Assembly: GCF_000716595.1 (NCBI RefSeq)
Contig: NZ_JNXC01000001.1
Coordinates: 620,001 to 684,000 of the forward strand
From: Saccharothrix sp. NRRL B-16314
Lineage (GTDB): Bacteria > Actinomycetota > Actinomycetes > Mycobacteriales > Pseudonocardiaceae
Length of the DNA stretch: 64,000 bases
Reading direction: 5' to 3'
In this document: one piece after another, positions 16,110-24,877 of the stretch
How positions within the stretch are numbered: the first letter of the stretch is position 1
Layout of the letters: every line of letters begins with the position of its first letter
The notes under the pieces: model-generated
The model's database searches: none
Told to the model about the DNA's origin: nothing
The model's input: only the letters and a program-made list of their open reading frames with translations
Made by a program: the position numbers and the translations under genes

Positions 16110-17012
16110 GTGGGCAGACGGGTGGGGCTGGCGGTCGCCGCGTTCGCGGTGGTGGCGCTGGCCGGGTGCGGAGCGGATTCGTCCTCGTCGGGGTCGGCGG
16201 CCGACATGGCCGCGCCCGTGCCGGCGCAGCAGAACGCGCAGCCGGGCGGCGGGACGCCGAAGCAGGAGTCCGCGGGCAAGGCCGGGGCCGGCGAGGCCCA
16301 GCAGGCGGGTTCGTCGGCGCAGCAGAACCGGCAGCTCGTGCGCACCGCGACGGTCGAGCTGCGCGCGACGGACGTCACCGCGGTGTTGGCGCAGGTCAAG
16401 GGCCTGGCCATCGCGGAGGGCGGGTACTCGGCGCAGGAGAGGTCGCAGGCGCAGAGCGCTTCGGTGACGGTGAAGGTGCCCGGCGACCGGCTGGACCAGG
16501 TGCTGGAGTCCATCGGCCGGCTGGAGGGCGTCGAGGTCTCCCGGCGTGAGCTGCAGACCGAGGACGTGACCGAGCAGGTCGTGGACGTCGAGGCCCGGTT
16601 GGCCAACCAGCGGGCCAGCGTGGAGCGGGTGCGCGGGCTGCTGGACCGGGCGTCCACCACGGCGGAGATCACCGACGTCGAGGCCGAGCTGACCAAGCGG
16701 CAGTCCGAGCTGGAGTCGTTGCAGCGCCGGTACGAGACGCTGAAGGGTCAAGTCGCCATGTCGACGTTGACGGTCGTGATGTCGTCGCAGCGCGCGCCGG
16801 TGGTCGTGGCGGAGGAGGAGAACAACTTCCTGAGCGCGTTCGCCGGTGGTTGGGAGGCGTTGCTGGCGGCGTTCGGCTGGCTGCTGGTGGTGCTGGGCGG
16901 CGTGCTGCCGTTCGCGGTGGTGCTCGGCGTGCCCGCGTTCGGGTACCTGTGGTGGCGTCGCCGGCGGCGCAGGACGGCCGTGGAACCCGCAGTCACGGCC
17001 GCGACGCCGTAG
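16110..17012 (+). CDS. DUF4349 domain-containing lipoprotein
   Basis: A 300-residue exported protein. Lipobox ALAGC at residues 16-20 is followed by a Ser/Gln/Pro-rich linker to about 70. A DUF4349 domain contains a long coiled coil (about 150-215), and a C-terminal membrane helix (about 247-275) ends in a run of Arg residues. It is probably anchored at both ends with the domain outside the membrane. The function of DUF4349 is unknown. GGGAGGG just upstream supports the GTG start. It is followed by a long structured gap. Confidence 0.8.
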   Translation: MGRRVGLAVAAFAVVALAGCGADSSSSGSAADMAAPVPAQQNAQPGGGTPKQESAGKAGAGEAQQAGSSAQQNRQLVRTATVELRATDVTAVLAQVKGLAIAEGGYSAQERSQAQSASVTVKVPGDRLDQVLESIGRLEGVEVSRRELQTEDVTEQVVDVEARLANQRASVERVRGLLDRASTTAEITDVEAELTKRQSELESLQRRYETLKGQVAMSTLTVVMSSQRAPVVVAEEENNFLSAFAGGWEALLAAFGWLLVVLGGVLPFAVVLGVPAFGYLWWRRRRRRTAVEPAVTAATP

Positions 17013-17070
17013 CCCCATAGGGGTAGTGGTTCCTGGCGAGAAGTCTACTGAGAGCAACATCGCGCGGGAG

Positions 17071-17121
17071 CGCGGGGCGGCTTGGGAGAGAGGGGGATTC
17101 ACGAGCTCAAGCCGCCCCGCG
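17071..17121 (+). ncRNA. Candidate structured RNA or terminator: 14-bp perfect stem with 23-nt loop
   Basis: CGCGGGGCGGCTTG (17071-17084) pairs perfectly with CAAGCCGCCCCGCG (17108-17121) around a purine-rich 23-nt loop. It is 58 bp past the DUF4349 stop, so it could be that gene's terminator. The length of the structured region beyond it makes a leader RNA or small RNA also possible. The strand is assumed from the flanking genes. Confidence 0.4.
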
Positions 17122-17255
17122 ACAGTCCCCGCTGCGGTGGATCCGGGCGGGGGGAGCCCGGTTTTCCAGAGCGGGCCGCGGCCCGACGGGGGGATGGCAA
17201 GCCGCGGTTCGTGCCGCGCCGGTCGTCGGAGTGCGTGGGAGCCGACCTGCGGGGC

Positions 17256-17272
17256 TCTGCCAACTTGGCAGA
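17256..17272. promoter_or_regulatory. Palindromic operator candidate TCTGCCAA-C-TTGGCAGA
   Basis: Eight-base arms are perfectly inverted around one base. The site is 157 bp before the acyl-CoA ligase start and upstream of its probable promoter region. It resembles a binding site for a dimeric repressor, but no regulator gene is adjacent. Confidence 0.45.
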
Positions 17273-17428
17273 TCGCCGGCGATCACCACAAGAGCCGGCG
17301 CTAGTCCATTCGTGTTGTTCTTAGCCGAATTAAGTAACGGCGTAGCGTGATCTTCGACGACCTTGACCGGCGGTGTGGGTTGACTCACGATGACGGGATC
17401 ACGGCCCCCGGATGAATGAGGCAGCCGC

Positions 17429-19000
17429 ATGGTCTTCCGCAGTCCGTTCCCCGATGTCGCGGTCCCGGACGTCTCGCTGCACGAGCTCCTGTTCGCCGAC
17501 CTCGGCGACCGCGCCGACCGGGTCGCCCTGGTCGACGGCACCTCGGGCGCGTCGCTGACCTACCGGCAACTGGCCGGCGCGGTCGACCGCCTCGCCGCGG
17601 CGCTGGCCGCGAAGGGGATCGGCAAGGGCGACGTCGTCGGCATCCTGAGCCCGAACACCCCGTACTACGCCGTCGTGTTCCACGGCATCCTCCGCGCGGG
17701 CGCCACGGCGACCACCATCAACGCCCTGTACACGGCGGACGAGGTCGCGCACCAGCTGGCCGACGCGGGCGCGAAGATGCTCTTCACGGTGTCCGTGCTG
17801 CTGCCCAACGCCGCGCCGGGCGCCGAGAAGGCCGGTGTCGCCGACGTCGTCGTGCTGGACCAGGCCGACGGATACCCGAACCTCTCGTCGTTGCTGGCCA
17901 ACGACGCGCCGGTGCCGGCGGTGTCGATCGACCCGGCCGAGGACGTGGCGGTGCTGCCGTACTCGTCCGGGACGACCGGCCGCGCCAAGGGCGTGATGCT
18001 GACCCACCGGAACCTGGTGGCCAACATCGTCCAGTGCGGGCCGCTGCTGGCCGTCGGTCCCGAGACGAAGATCCTCGCTGTGCTGCCGTTCTTCCACATC
18101 TACGGCATGCAGGTGCTGATGAACTGCGGGCTGAACGCCGGTGCGACGGTGGTGACGCTGCCGAAGTTCGACCTGCCCGAGTTCCTGCGGGTGATCCAGG
18201 ACCACCGGACCGACCGCGTCTACATCGCGCCGCCGGTGGCCGTGGCGTTGGCCAAGCACCCGCTGGTCGACCAGTACGACCTGTCCGGCATCGGCACGGT
18301 CTTCTCCGGCGCCGCGCCGCTGGACGAGGACCTGGCGGCGGCCGTGGCCAAGCGCCTCGGGTGCCGCGTGTCGCAGGGCTACGGGATGACGGAGATGAGC
18401 CCGGTCAGCCACGCGATCCCGGACAGCCGCGACGACATCCCGGTCGGCACGGTGGGCGTGATCGCGCCGAACATGGAGTGCCGCTTCGTCGACCCGGCCA
18501 CCGGTGAGGACGTCGGCGTCGGCGAGCGCGGCGAACTCCTGTGCCGCGGGCCGAACGTGATGAAGGGGTACCTGAACAACCCGGACGCCACGGCCGTGAC
18601 GCTGGACGACGACGGCTGGCTCCACACCGGTGACGTGGCGGTGATCGACGCGGGTGGTCTGGTCAGCATCGTGGACCGGGTCAAGGAGCTGATCAAGTAC
18701 AAGGGCTACCAGGTGCCGCCGGCCGAGCTGGAGGCCCTGCTCCTGACCCACCCGGACATCGCCGACGCCGCCGTCGTCGGGGTGCGCGACGAGGAGGGCG
18801 AGGAAGTCCCGAAGGCTTTCGTCGTGCTCCAGCAGAATGCGTCGCTCGACGCCGCCGGCGTGATGGAGTTCGTCGCGTCCCAGGTCGCGCCGCACAAGAA
18901 GGTGCGGGTGGTGGAATTCATCGAGGCGATCCCGAAGTCCGCCTCGGGCAAGATCCTCCGCAAGGACCTCCGGGCACGGGAGGCCAGCTCACAGGGCTGA
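17429..19000 (+). CDS. 4-coumarate:CoA ligase-like acyl-CoA synthetase
   Basis: A 523-residue ANL-superfamily enzyme that adenylates a carboxylic acid and transfers it to CoA. The P-loop is LPYSSGTTGRAKGVML at about residues 174-189, GYGMTEMSP is the adenine-binding motif, HTGDVAVID precedes the hinge, and SASGKILRKDL carries the C-terminal catalytic Lys. Overall similarity is to plant-type 4CL-like proteins of actinomycetes. The acid is unknown. It follows the structured gap and is the first gene of its own transcript. Confidence 0.88.
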   Translation: MVFRSPFPDVAVPDVSLHELLFADLGDRADRVALVDGTSGASLTYRQLAGAVDRLAAALAAKGIGKGDVVGILSPNTPYYAVVFHGILRAGATATTINALYTADEVAHQLADAGAKMLFTVSVLLPNAAPGAEKAGVADVVVLDQADGYPNLSSLLANDAPVPAVSIDPAEDVAVLPYSSGTTGRAKGVMLTHRNLVANIVQCGPLLAVGPETKILAVLPFFHIYGMQVLMNCGLNAGATVVTLPKFDLPEFLRVIQDHRTDRVYIAPPVAVALAKHPLVDQYDLSGIGTVFSGAAPLDEDLAAAVAKRLGCRVSQGYGMTEMSPVSHAIPDSRDDIPVGTVGVIAPNMECRFVDPATGEDVGVGERGELLCRGPNVMKGYLNNPDATAVTLDDDGWLHTGDVAVIDAGGLVSIVDRVKELIKYKGYQVPPAELEALLLTHPDIADAAVVGVRDEEGEEVPKAFVVLQQNASLDAAGVMEFVASQVAPHKKVRVVEFIEAIPKSASGKILRKDLRAREASSQG

Positions 19001-19136
19001 TCGACGGTTCTTGTCCTCCGACGGGTGCAATTACCACCCGATGGTGTTGTTGTCGGCTGATCGCCGTGCCGGCTCGGCGGGTCGTCACAATCATGTCGGG
19101 TGCAAATCACGCATCCACACATCGGAGAACATACGC

Positions 19137-19385
19137 ATGCGCATGCTTGGAAAGCTGGCCGTCGCGGTCGGCGCCACCGCTGTGGTCCTGCTCGGGGCGC
19201 CGGGAGCCAACGCGGCCGAGGCCGACGTGACCCAGGGGCTGTCGAAGTCCGTCGCCACCGTCGACCAGAAGGCGGGCCTCGGCGGTCTCGCCGGCGTCGA
19301 GGGCGTGCCGATCGTCAGCCAGGTGCTCGGCAAGGTGGTGAACGGCGTCGCGGGCGGCGTCCTCGGCGGCCTCGTCAACACCTGA
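19137..19385 (+). CDS. Small secreted protein, unknown function
   Basis: An 82-residue protein. A signal peptide with hydrophobic core at about residues 5-20 ends in GANAAEA. The mature part is about 55 residues, rich in Gly and Val, and contains [19 protein letters not shown] and a [15 protein letters not shown] tail. It has no Cys, so it is not a disulfide-bonded peptide, and it is not a recognisable chaplin. GGAG at 19124-19127 supports the ATG at 19137. A strong hairpin terminator follows, so it is transcribed alone. Confidence 0.65.
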   Translation: MRMLGKLAVAVGATAVVLLGAPGANAAEADVTQGLSKSVATVDQKAGLGGLAGVEGVPIVSQVLGKVVNGVAGGVLGGLVNT

Positions 19386-19404
19386 TCGGATCGTTGCGGC
19401 AGTT

Positions 19405-19434
19405 CCGGGCCGGGCCGTTCGCGGCCTGGCCCGG
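19405..19434 (+). terminator. Terminator after the small secreted protein gene
   Basis: A 13-bp GC stem (one G-U pair) closes a TTCG loop, 20 bp after the stop codon. This is a strong intrinsic-type hairpin without a long U-tract. Confidence 0.7.
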
Positions 19435-19548
19435 AGCCGTTTCCGGAGTCGTTCCCCGAAGCCGTTCCGGGTGCGCCGAGCTGCACCGATCAAGCTCACA
19501 GCGACCACCCTCGTGAACAGGGCGGGCGCATCTGGCAGGCTGACGGCC

Positions 19549-20295
19549 ATGGCTGTCGGAACCCTGGTGCTGCTCCGCCACGGCGAGAGCGTCTGGAACG
19601 CGGAGAACCTGTTCACCGGCTGGGTGGACGTCCCCCTCTCGGAGAAGGGCGTGAACGAGGCGAAGCGCGGCGGCGTGCTGCTTCGCGAAGCGGGCGTGCT
19701 GCCCGAGGTGGTGCACACGTCGTTGTTGCGGCGGGCCATCGGCACCGCCAACCTCGCGCTCGACGCGGCCGACCGGCACTGGATCCCGGTCCGCCGGGAC
19801 TGGCGGCTGAACGAGCGCCACTACGGCGCGCTGCAGGGCAAGAACAAGAAGCAGACCCTGGACGAGTTCGGCGAGGAGCAGTTCATGCTCTGGCGCCGCT
19901 CGTACGACACCCCGCCGCCGCCGATCGAGCCCGGCACCGAGTTCAGCCAGGACGCGGACCCGCGCTACGCGGACCTCGGCCCGGACCTGCCGCTCACCGA
20001 GTGCCTGCTCGACGTGGTCAAGCGGATGATCCCGTACTGGGAGTCGGAGATCGTGCCGGACCTGCGCGCGGGCAAGACGGTCCTCGTCGCCGCGCACGGC
20101 AACTCGCTGCGCGCCCTCGTCAAGCACCTCGACGGCGTCTCGGACGAGGCCATCGCGGGCCTGAACATCCCCACCGGCATCCCGCTGCGCTACGACCTCG
20201 ACGAAGACCTCCAGCCGCTCAAGCCGGGCGGTCAGTACCTCGACCCGGACGCGGCGGCCGACGCGATCAAGGCCGTGGCCAACCAGGGCCGGTAA
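19549..20295 (+). CDS. gpmA: 2,3-bisphosphoglycerate-dependent phosphoglycerate mutase
   Basis: A 248-residue glycolytic enzyme interconverting 2- and 3-phosphoglycerate. The phosphohistidine motif [10 protein letters not shown] (His11) is present, with [16 protein letters not shown], the [13 protein letters not shown] block and [10 protein letters not shown] carrying the second His. All are typical of dPGM. The ATG at 19549 is chosen because CAGGCT lies 7 nt before it and the protein then starts as in homologues. As in mycobacteria it lies shortly upstream of senX3-regX3, here separated by an inserted regulator/reductase pair. Confidence 0.95.
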   Translation: MAVGTLVLLRHGESVWNAENLFTGWVDVPLSEKGVNEAKRGGVLLREAGVLPEVVHTSLLRRAIGTANLALDAADRHWIPVRRDWRLNERHYGALQGKNKKQTLDEFGEEQFMLWRRSYDTPPPPIEPGTEFSQDADPRYADLGPDLPLTECLLDVVKRMIPYWESEIVPDLRAGKTVLVAAHGNSLRALVKHLDGVSDEAIAGLNIPTGIPLRYDLDEDLQPLKPGGQYLDPDAAADAIKAVANQGR

Positions 20296-20306
20296 CCCGG
20301 CTCGAC

Positions 20307-20954
20307 TCAGACCAGGCCCAGTTCACGGGCGCGGGCGCCCGCCTGGAAGCGGGACGACGCGCCCAGAGCGGTCATCAGCTCCGCCACGCGACGGCGGTAC
20401 GTGCGCAAGGACATCCCGAGCGCGCGTGCCGCCGTCGCGTCCGTCCAGCCCTTGTTCAACGCGTCCAGCACCCTGGGCGCGAACGCCCGCAGCTCGTCCA
20501 TGTCCGCCTCGTGCACGGCCAGCTCGGTCCCGGACCGCCACGCCGCCTCGAACAGCGACGTGATCCCGTGCACCACCTCGGGCTGCGTGATCACGCTGTA
20601 GCTGCGCGCGCCGTGCGACTCGTCGCCCGCCAGGATCACCACCCGGCCGTCCAGCACGATCGTCTCGTTCACGTCGTGCGCGCTGACCCGCACGTCCGCG
20701 CCGTGCTCGGCCATGATCCGCGCGTGCGGCCCCCACCTCGGGTCGAGCATGGTGCTCAGCCGGAACAGCTTGCGCACCCGCAGACCCGGGCGGTGCCGCG
20801 CGATGCCGGTGCGCGGGTGGGTGCCCGTCCACGTGCGCAGCGCGTTCGCCGCGCACAGCAGCTCCTGCTCCGTCGCGGCGAAAAGGTGCGCCGTCCGCTC
20901 GTACAGCTCGGCCTCGCCGCGCACCACGGTCACCGTCCCCATGGCGTCGAGCAT
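20307..20954 (-). CDS. HTH regulator with LuxR-type C-terminal domain
   Basis: About 215 residues. The N-terminal part (about 5-145) resembles the phospholipase D-like/TrmB sensor domain (AHLFAATEQELLCAANALRTW, then SAHDVNETIVLDGRVVILAGD). The C-terminal 60 residues are a LuxR-type helix-turn-helix (GWTDATAARALGMSLRTYRR). The start could be the ATG at 20954 or the one at 20942; CATGCT lies 7 nt before the latter. It is divergent from an aldo/keto reductase gene that it probably regulates, and converges on gpmA with 11 bp between the stop codons. Confidence 0.7.
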   Translation of the reverse strand: MLDAMGTVTVVRGEAELYERTAHLFAATEQELLCAANALRTWTGTHPRTGIARHRPGLRVRKLFRLSTMLDPRWGPHARIMAEHGADVRVSAHDVNETIVLDGRVVILAGDESHGARSYSVITQPEVVHGITSLFEAAWRSGTELAVHEADMDELRAFAPRVLDALNKGWTDATAARALGMSLRTYRRRVAELMTALGASSRFQAGARARELGLV

Positions 20955-20969
20955 GGCAGCTAAGTGCCA
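20954..20969. promoter_or_regulatory. Inverted repeat TGGCA-N6-TGCCA between divergent regulator and reductase
   Basis: Five-base arms are separated by six bases, in the 55-bp space between a LuxR-type regulator and an aldo/keto reductase. The placement suggests an operator, and it favours the downstream regulator start at 20942. Confidence 0.35.
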
Positions 20970-21009
20970 ATCGGCGCGGCCGTGATCGCGGACGGCGATC
21001 GTGGACCGC

Positions 21010-21825
21010 ATGTTGAACCTGAACCGAGTCGGCTACGGCGCCATGCAGCTCACCGGCACCGGCGTCTACGGCCCGCCCGTCGACCCGGACAACGCGAAGG
21101 CCGTCCTGCGCCGCGCCGTCGAGCTGGGCGTGGACCACATCGACACCAGCGACTTCTACGGCCCGCACGTGGTCAACGAGCTCATCAAGGCCGCCCTGCA
21201 CCCCTACCCGGAGGGCCTGACGATCGTCACGAAGGTCGGCTACCGCCGCACGCCGGACACGAGCTGGGTCACCGCGCGTGAGCCGCGTGAGCTGCGTGAC
21301 GCCGTGCACGACAACCTCCGCCACCTCGGCCTGGAACGGCTCGACGTGGTCAACCTCCGGATCGGCGGCGAGCACGACCCGGCGTCCGTCGAAGAGCCCT
21401 TCACCGTCCTCGCCGAGCTGCGCGAGCAGGGCCTGATCCGCGACCTCGGCCTGAGCAACGTCCGGGAGCACCACCTGGACCAGGCGTTGGCCATCGCGCC
21501 GGTGGTGTGCGTGCAGAACCTCTACAACGTCGCCGACCGCACCGACGAGAAGGTGCTCGACCGCACCACCGCCGAGGGCATCGCGTACGTGCCGTTCTTC
21601 CCGCTCGGCGGCTTCACGCCGGTCCAGCACGACGTCCTGGAGGAGGTCGCCGCCCGGCACCGGGCGACCGGCCGCCAGGTCGCCCTGGCGTGGCTGCTGC
21701 ACCGGGCGCCGAACGTGCTCCTGATCCCCGGCACGTCCTCCGTGCGTCATCTGGAGGAGAACCTGGCTTCCGCGGAACTGCACCTGTCCGAACAGGACCT
21801 GACCCGATTGGACACGATTGGGTGA
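21010..21825 (+). CDS. Aldo/keto reductase
   Basis: A 271-residue NADPH-dependent oxidoreductase with the AKR TIM barrel. VDHIDTSDFYGPH holds the catalytic Asp and Tyr, IVTKVGYR the Lys, LRIGGEHD the position usually held by His, and LIPGTSSVRHLEENLAS the cofactor phosphate-binding end. It is a short member like those in the tas/AKR13-type groups. The ATG at 21010 is used; the GTG at 21001 is also in frame. The neighbouring LuxR-type regulator is divergent. The substrate is unknown. Confidence 0.85.
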   Translation: MLNLNRVGYGAMQLTGTGVYGPPVDPDNAKAVLRRAVELGVDHIDTSDFYGPHVVNELIKAALHPYPEGLTIVTKVGYRRTPDTSWVTAREPRELRDAVHDNLRHLGLERLDVVNLRIGGEHDPASVEEPFTVLAELREQGLIRDLGLSNVREHHLDQALAIAPVVCVQNLYNVADRTDEKVLDRTTAEGIAYVPFFPLGGFTPVQHDVLEEVAARHRATGRQVALAWLLHRAPNVLLIPGTSSVRHLEENLASAELHLSEQDLTRLDTIG

Positions 21826-21920
21826 ACTGCGGCCGTCCGAAGGGAAAACATCGCCTCCGGACATGTCGCGGGAGTCACGAACCAGGCTTCCGCTCTAGGC
21901 CGTACCCGCCCTGACCTGCT

Positions 21921-21926
21921 TACGAT
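21921..21926 (+). promoter_or_regulatory. -10 element (TACGAT) for leaderless senX3
   Basis: TACGAT ends 6 nt before the GTG start of senX3, and no ribosome binding site lies between. Confidence 0.5.
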
Positions 21927-21932
21927 GCGCTC

Positions 21933-23162
21933 GTGACCGCAACGGGTTACTTCGTCCTGTCGATCGGCGCTCTGCTGATCGGCGGCATGGCGTTTCTCAT
22001 CGGACGCACGAGTGCGCGTCCCGGCGAGAACCGCCCCAAAGGCCTCACCGTCGCCGATCTGATGGCCATGGTCGTCCGCTCGTCCCCCGACGGCATCGTC
22101 GTGCTGAACGGTTTCGGCGACGTCGTCCTGCACAACGCCCGTGCCGAAGAGCTGGGCGTCGTGCGGAACAACCGGGTGGACGACCGGGCCAGGCGGGCCG
22201 CCGAGCTGGCCCGCCGCCACGGCGGCGTCATCTCGGTCGACCTGTCGACGCTGGAGGTCGTGAAGGGACGCCAACCGGCGGCCGTGCACGCCACGGTCAA
22301 GGTGCTGACCGAGGGGTTCGTCGTGGTCGACGCCACCGACGAGTCCGAGTCGGTCCGGCTGGAGGCGACCAGGCGCGACTTCGTGGCCAACGTCAGCCAC
22401 GAGCTGAAGACACCGGTCGGCGCGCTGGCGCTGCTGGCCGAGGCGGTGCTGGACGCCGCGGACGATCAGGAGGAGGTCCGCCGGTTCAGCGCCAAGATGA
22501 TGCAGGAGGCCACCCGGCTGGGCACGCTGGTGACCGAGCTGATCGCGCTGTCCCGGTTGCAGGGCGCGGAGAAGCTGCCGGAGCTCAGCCGGGTGGACGT
22601 CGACGTGGTCGTGGACGAGGCGTTGAGCCGGTCCAGGCTGGCCGCCGAGTCCGCCGGCATCCAGATCACCACCGACGAGCCCGGCGGCCTCGAGGTCGAG
22701 GGCGACCGGACGTTGCTGGTCACGGCGTTGAGCAACCTGCTGGAGAACGCGGTCGCGTACTCGCCGCCGGGCAGCCCGGTGTCGATCAGCCGCAAGCTCG
22801 TCGACGGGTTCGTCGAGATCGCCGTCACCGACCGCGGCATCGGCATCGCCGAGGACCAGCAGATCCGGGTGTTCGAGCGCTTCTACCGGGTCGACAAGGC
22901 CCGGTCCCGCGCGACGGGCGGCACCGGGCTCGGGCTGGCCATCGTCAAGCACGTCGCCAACAACCACGGCGGCGAGGTGAAGCTGTGGAGCCTGCCGGGC
23001 ACCGGTTCCACGTTCACCCTCCGCATCCCGGCTCACCCCGACGAGGAAGAGCCCACTCAGGACCTGCCCAGGCAGGACTTGGCCAAGCAGGAAACGGCCA
23101 GACAGGAAACGGCGAGACCCGTGCCGAGCGGTGCGGTCAGCAAACACGGAGGAGAGCTGTGA
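21933..23162 (+). CDS. senX3: Sensor histidine kinase SenX3 (phosphate response)
   Basis: A 409-residue membrane kinase. There is one clear N-terminal hydrophobic segment (about 5-25), a PAS-like domain (about 45-140), a HisKA domain with phospho-acceptor His156 in VSHELKTP, and a HATPase with NLLENAVAYS, DRGIGIAE and GTGLGLAIVKHV boxes. In mycobacteria and Streptomyces (PhoR) it senses phosphate limitation and phosphorylates RegX3/PhoP. The tail after residue 375 is an acidic/Gln-Arg low-complexity stretch with internal QETAR repeats. Its stop overlaps regX3 by 4 bp. Confidence 0.9.
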   Translation: MTATGYFVLSIGALLIGGMAFLIGRTSARPGENRPKGLTVADLMAMVVRSSPDGIVVLNGFGDVVLHNARAEELGVVRNNRVDDRARRAAELARRHGGVISVDLSTLEVVKGRQPAAVHATVKVLTEGFVVVDATDESESVRLEATRRDFVANVSHELKTPVGALALLAEAVLDAADDQEEVRRFSAKMMQEATRLGTLVTELIALSRLQGAEKLPELSRVDVDVVVDEALSRSRLAAESAGIQITTDEPGGLEVEGDRTLLVTALSNLLENAVAYSPPGSPVSISRKLVDGFVEIAVTDRGIGIAEDQQIRVFERFYRVDKARSRATGGTGLGLAIVKHVANNHGGEVKLWSLPGTGSTFTLRIPAHPDEEEPTQDLPRQDLAKQETARQETARPVPSGAVSKHGGEL

Positions 23163-23839
23163 CCAGGGTGCTCATCGTGGAGGACGAGGAGTCCTTCGCC
23201 GATCCGCTCGCCTTCCTGCTGCGCAAGGAGGGCTTCACCGCGGCGCTCGCGGCCACCGGCCAGGAGGCGTTGGAGGAGTTCGACCGCAACGGCGCCGACA
23301 TCGTGCTGCTCGACCTGATGCTGCCCGGCATGAGCGGCACGGACGTGTGCAAGCAGCTGCGCGCCCGGTCCGCCGTGCCGGTGATCATGGTGACCGCCCG
23401 GGACAGCGAGATCGACAAGGTCGTCGGCCTGGAGCTCGGCGCGGACGACTACGTGACGAAGCCGTACTCGGCGCGTGAGCTGATCGCCAGGATCCGCGCG
23501 GTGCTCCGCCGCGGCGGCGAGTCCGAGGAGCTGTTGCCGCAGGTCCTGGAGGCGGGGCCGGTGCGGATGGACGTCGAGCGGCACGTGGTGACGGTGGACG
23601 GCGGCGAGGTGAACCTCCCGCTGAAGGAGTTCGACCTCCTGGAGTACCTGCTGCGCAACGTCGGCCGGGTGTTGACCCGTGGCCAACTGATCGACCGGGT
23701 GTGGGGCGCGGACTACGTCGGGGACACCAAAACCCTTGACGTGCACGTCAAGCGGCTGCGCTCGAAGATCGAGCCGGACCCGTCGACCCCGCGTCACCTG
23801 GTGACCGTGCGCGGACTGGGCTACAAGTTCGAATCCTGA
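23159..23839 (+). CDS. regX3: Response regulator RegX3 (OmpR family)
   Basis: A 226-residue DNA-binding response regulator. The receiver domain has an acidic pocket in IVEDEES, phospho-acceptor D52 in LLDLMLPG, and Lys in VTKPYSARELIARI. An OmpR-type winged helix follows (LPLKEFDLLEYLLRN to DVHVKRLRSKIEPDP). It controls phosphate-starvation genes. The GTG at 23159 overlaps the senX3 stop (GTGA), and GGAGGAGAG just before it is a strong ribosome binding site inside the end of senX3. There is no mycobacterial-style repeat between the two genes. Confidence 0.93.
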   Translation: MTRVLIVEDEESFADPLAFLLRKEGFTAALAATGQEALEEFDRNGADIVLLDLMLPGMSGTDVCKQLRARSAVPVIMVTARDSEIDKVVGLELGADDYVTKPYSARELIARIRAVLRRGGESEELLPQVLEAGPVRMDVERHVVTVDGGEVNLPLKEFDLLEYLLRNVGRVLTRGQLIDRVWGADYVGDTKTLDVHVKRLRSKIEPDPSTPRHLVTVRGLGYKFES

Positions 23840-23853
23840 CAATCCCGACCGGG

Positions 23854-23859
23854 TACGGT
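23854..23859 (+). promoter_or_regulatory. -10 element (TACGGT) for the exopolyphosphatase gene
   Basis: TACGGT ends 7 nt before the GTG at 23867, which favours that codon over the GTG at 23858 that lies within the hexamer. It is located 15 bp after the regX3 stop. Confidence 0.5.
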
Positions 23860-23866
23860 GCACCGC

Positions 23867-24877
23867 GTGCGCCTAGGGGTGCTTGATGTCGGGTCCAACA
23901 CCGTCCACCTCTTGGTGGTGGACGCTCATCGGGGTGCCCACCCGACGCCGATGAGTTCGGAGAAGTCCGTGCTGCGCCTCGCGGAGCAGCTGGACGGCTC
24001 CGGCATGCTCGGCCGTGCGGGCGCCGACCAGCTGGTGCGCGCCGTCGCCGCGTCCAAGGCGGCGGCGGAGCGACTGGGCTGCGAGGACCTGATGGCGTTC
24101 GCGACGTCCGCGGTGCGCGAGGCGGGCAACTCCGTCGACGTGCTGGAGCGGGTGCGCGCCGAGACCGGCGTCGACCTCCAGGTGCTGACCGGCGAGGACG
24201 AGGCGCGGTACACGTTCCTCGCGGTGCGCCGCTGGTACGGGTGGTCCGCCGGGCGGCTGCTGTGCCTGGACATCGGCGGCGGGTCGCTCGAGCTGGCGGT
24301 CGGCGTGGACGAGGAGCCCGAGGAGGCGTTCTCGGTGCCGCTCGGCGCGGGCAGGCTGACCCGGACCCGGTTCCGCAACGACCCGCCGAGCCGGGCCGAG
24401 GTGAACGAGACCACCGAGTGGCTGGCCGGGCAGCTGGCGCCGGTGGCGAAGAAGATCCGCCGGGTGGGCACGCCCGACCGGGTGGTGGCGACGTCGAAGA
24501 CGTTCCGCACGCTCGCCCGGTTGACCGGCGCGGCACCGTCGTCGGCCGGTCCCCAGGCACGGCGCGTGCTCACGGACGCCGGTCTGCGGCAGCTCGTCGC
24601 GTTCGTCTCCCGGATGTCCGCGGCCGACCTGGCCGATCTCGAAGGGGTGAGCGCGAGCCGGGCCCACCAGCTCGTCGCGGGGGCTCTCGTGGCGGAGGCC
24701 ACGATGCGAGCCCTGTCACTCGGCGAGCTGGAGATTTGCCCCTGGGCACTTCGGGAAGGTGTCATCCTGCGTCGGCTGGACCACACTAATGGCTCGGACC
24801 AGGGCAGCATGCCGGGTCGCGCCCGCACGACGGGTGACACTGGACGGACTGGCCGCCACGGGGCACGGTGGAGTTGA
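23867..24877 (+). CDS. Ppx/GppA family exopolyphosphatase
   Basis: A 336-residue member of the ASKHA Ppx/GppA family, which degrades polyphosphate or pppGpp. It has [17 protein letters not shown] at the N-terminus (phosphate-1 motif), a catalytic-type Glu in [12 protein letters not shown], and [14 protein letters not shown] as the phosphate-2 loop. Placement after senX3-regX3 matches the phosphate/polyphosphate context and the mycobacterial order. It is short, with only the two ATPase-like lobes and no C-terminal HD domain. It is probably co-transcribed with the next gene, whose ATG overlaps the stop. Confidence 0.85.
   Translation: MRLGVLDVGSNTVHLLVVDAHRGAHPTPMSSEKSVLRLAEQLDGSGMLGRAGADQLVRAVAASKAAAERLGCEDLMAFATSAVREAGNSVDVLERVRAETGVDLQVLTGEDEARYTFLAVRRWYGWSAGRLLCLDIGGGSLELAVGVDEEPEEAFSVPLGAGRLTRTRFRNDPPSRAEVNETTEWLAGQLAPVAKKIRRVGTPDRVVATSKTFRTLARLTGAAPSSAGPQARRVLTDAGLRQLVAFVSRMSAADLADLEGVSASRAHQLVAGALVAEATMRALSLGELEICPWALREGVILRRLDHTNGSDQGSMPGRARTTGDTGRTGRHGARWS

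Larger units (their letters stand above)
17013..17428. other. 416-bp non-coding gap with strong secondary structure
   Basis: No convincing gene is found on either strand. The gap starts with a small CCCC-ATA-GGGG hairpin. It then holds a 14-bp perfect stem (see next entry), several shorter GC stems (for example CGGGCCGCGGCCCG), an 8-bp-arm palindrome at 17256-17272, and an AT-richer stretch at about 17300-17350 that probably carries the promoter of the acyl-CoA ligase. I compared it with cobalamin, c-di-AMP, TPP and SAM riboswitch cores and RNase P RNA from memory and found no match. Confidence 0.5.

Noticed and set aside
17041..17300. Cobalamin or c-di-AMP riboswitch or RNase P RNA in the long gap
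   Set aside because: Fragments such as GACAGTCCCCGCTGCGGTG recall parts of such RNAs, but the conserved core strings and their order are missing.
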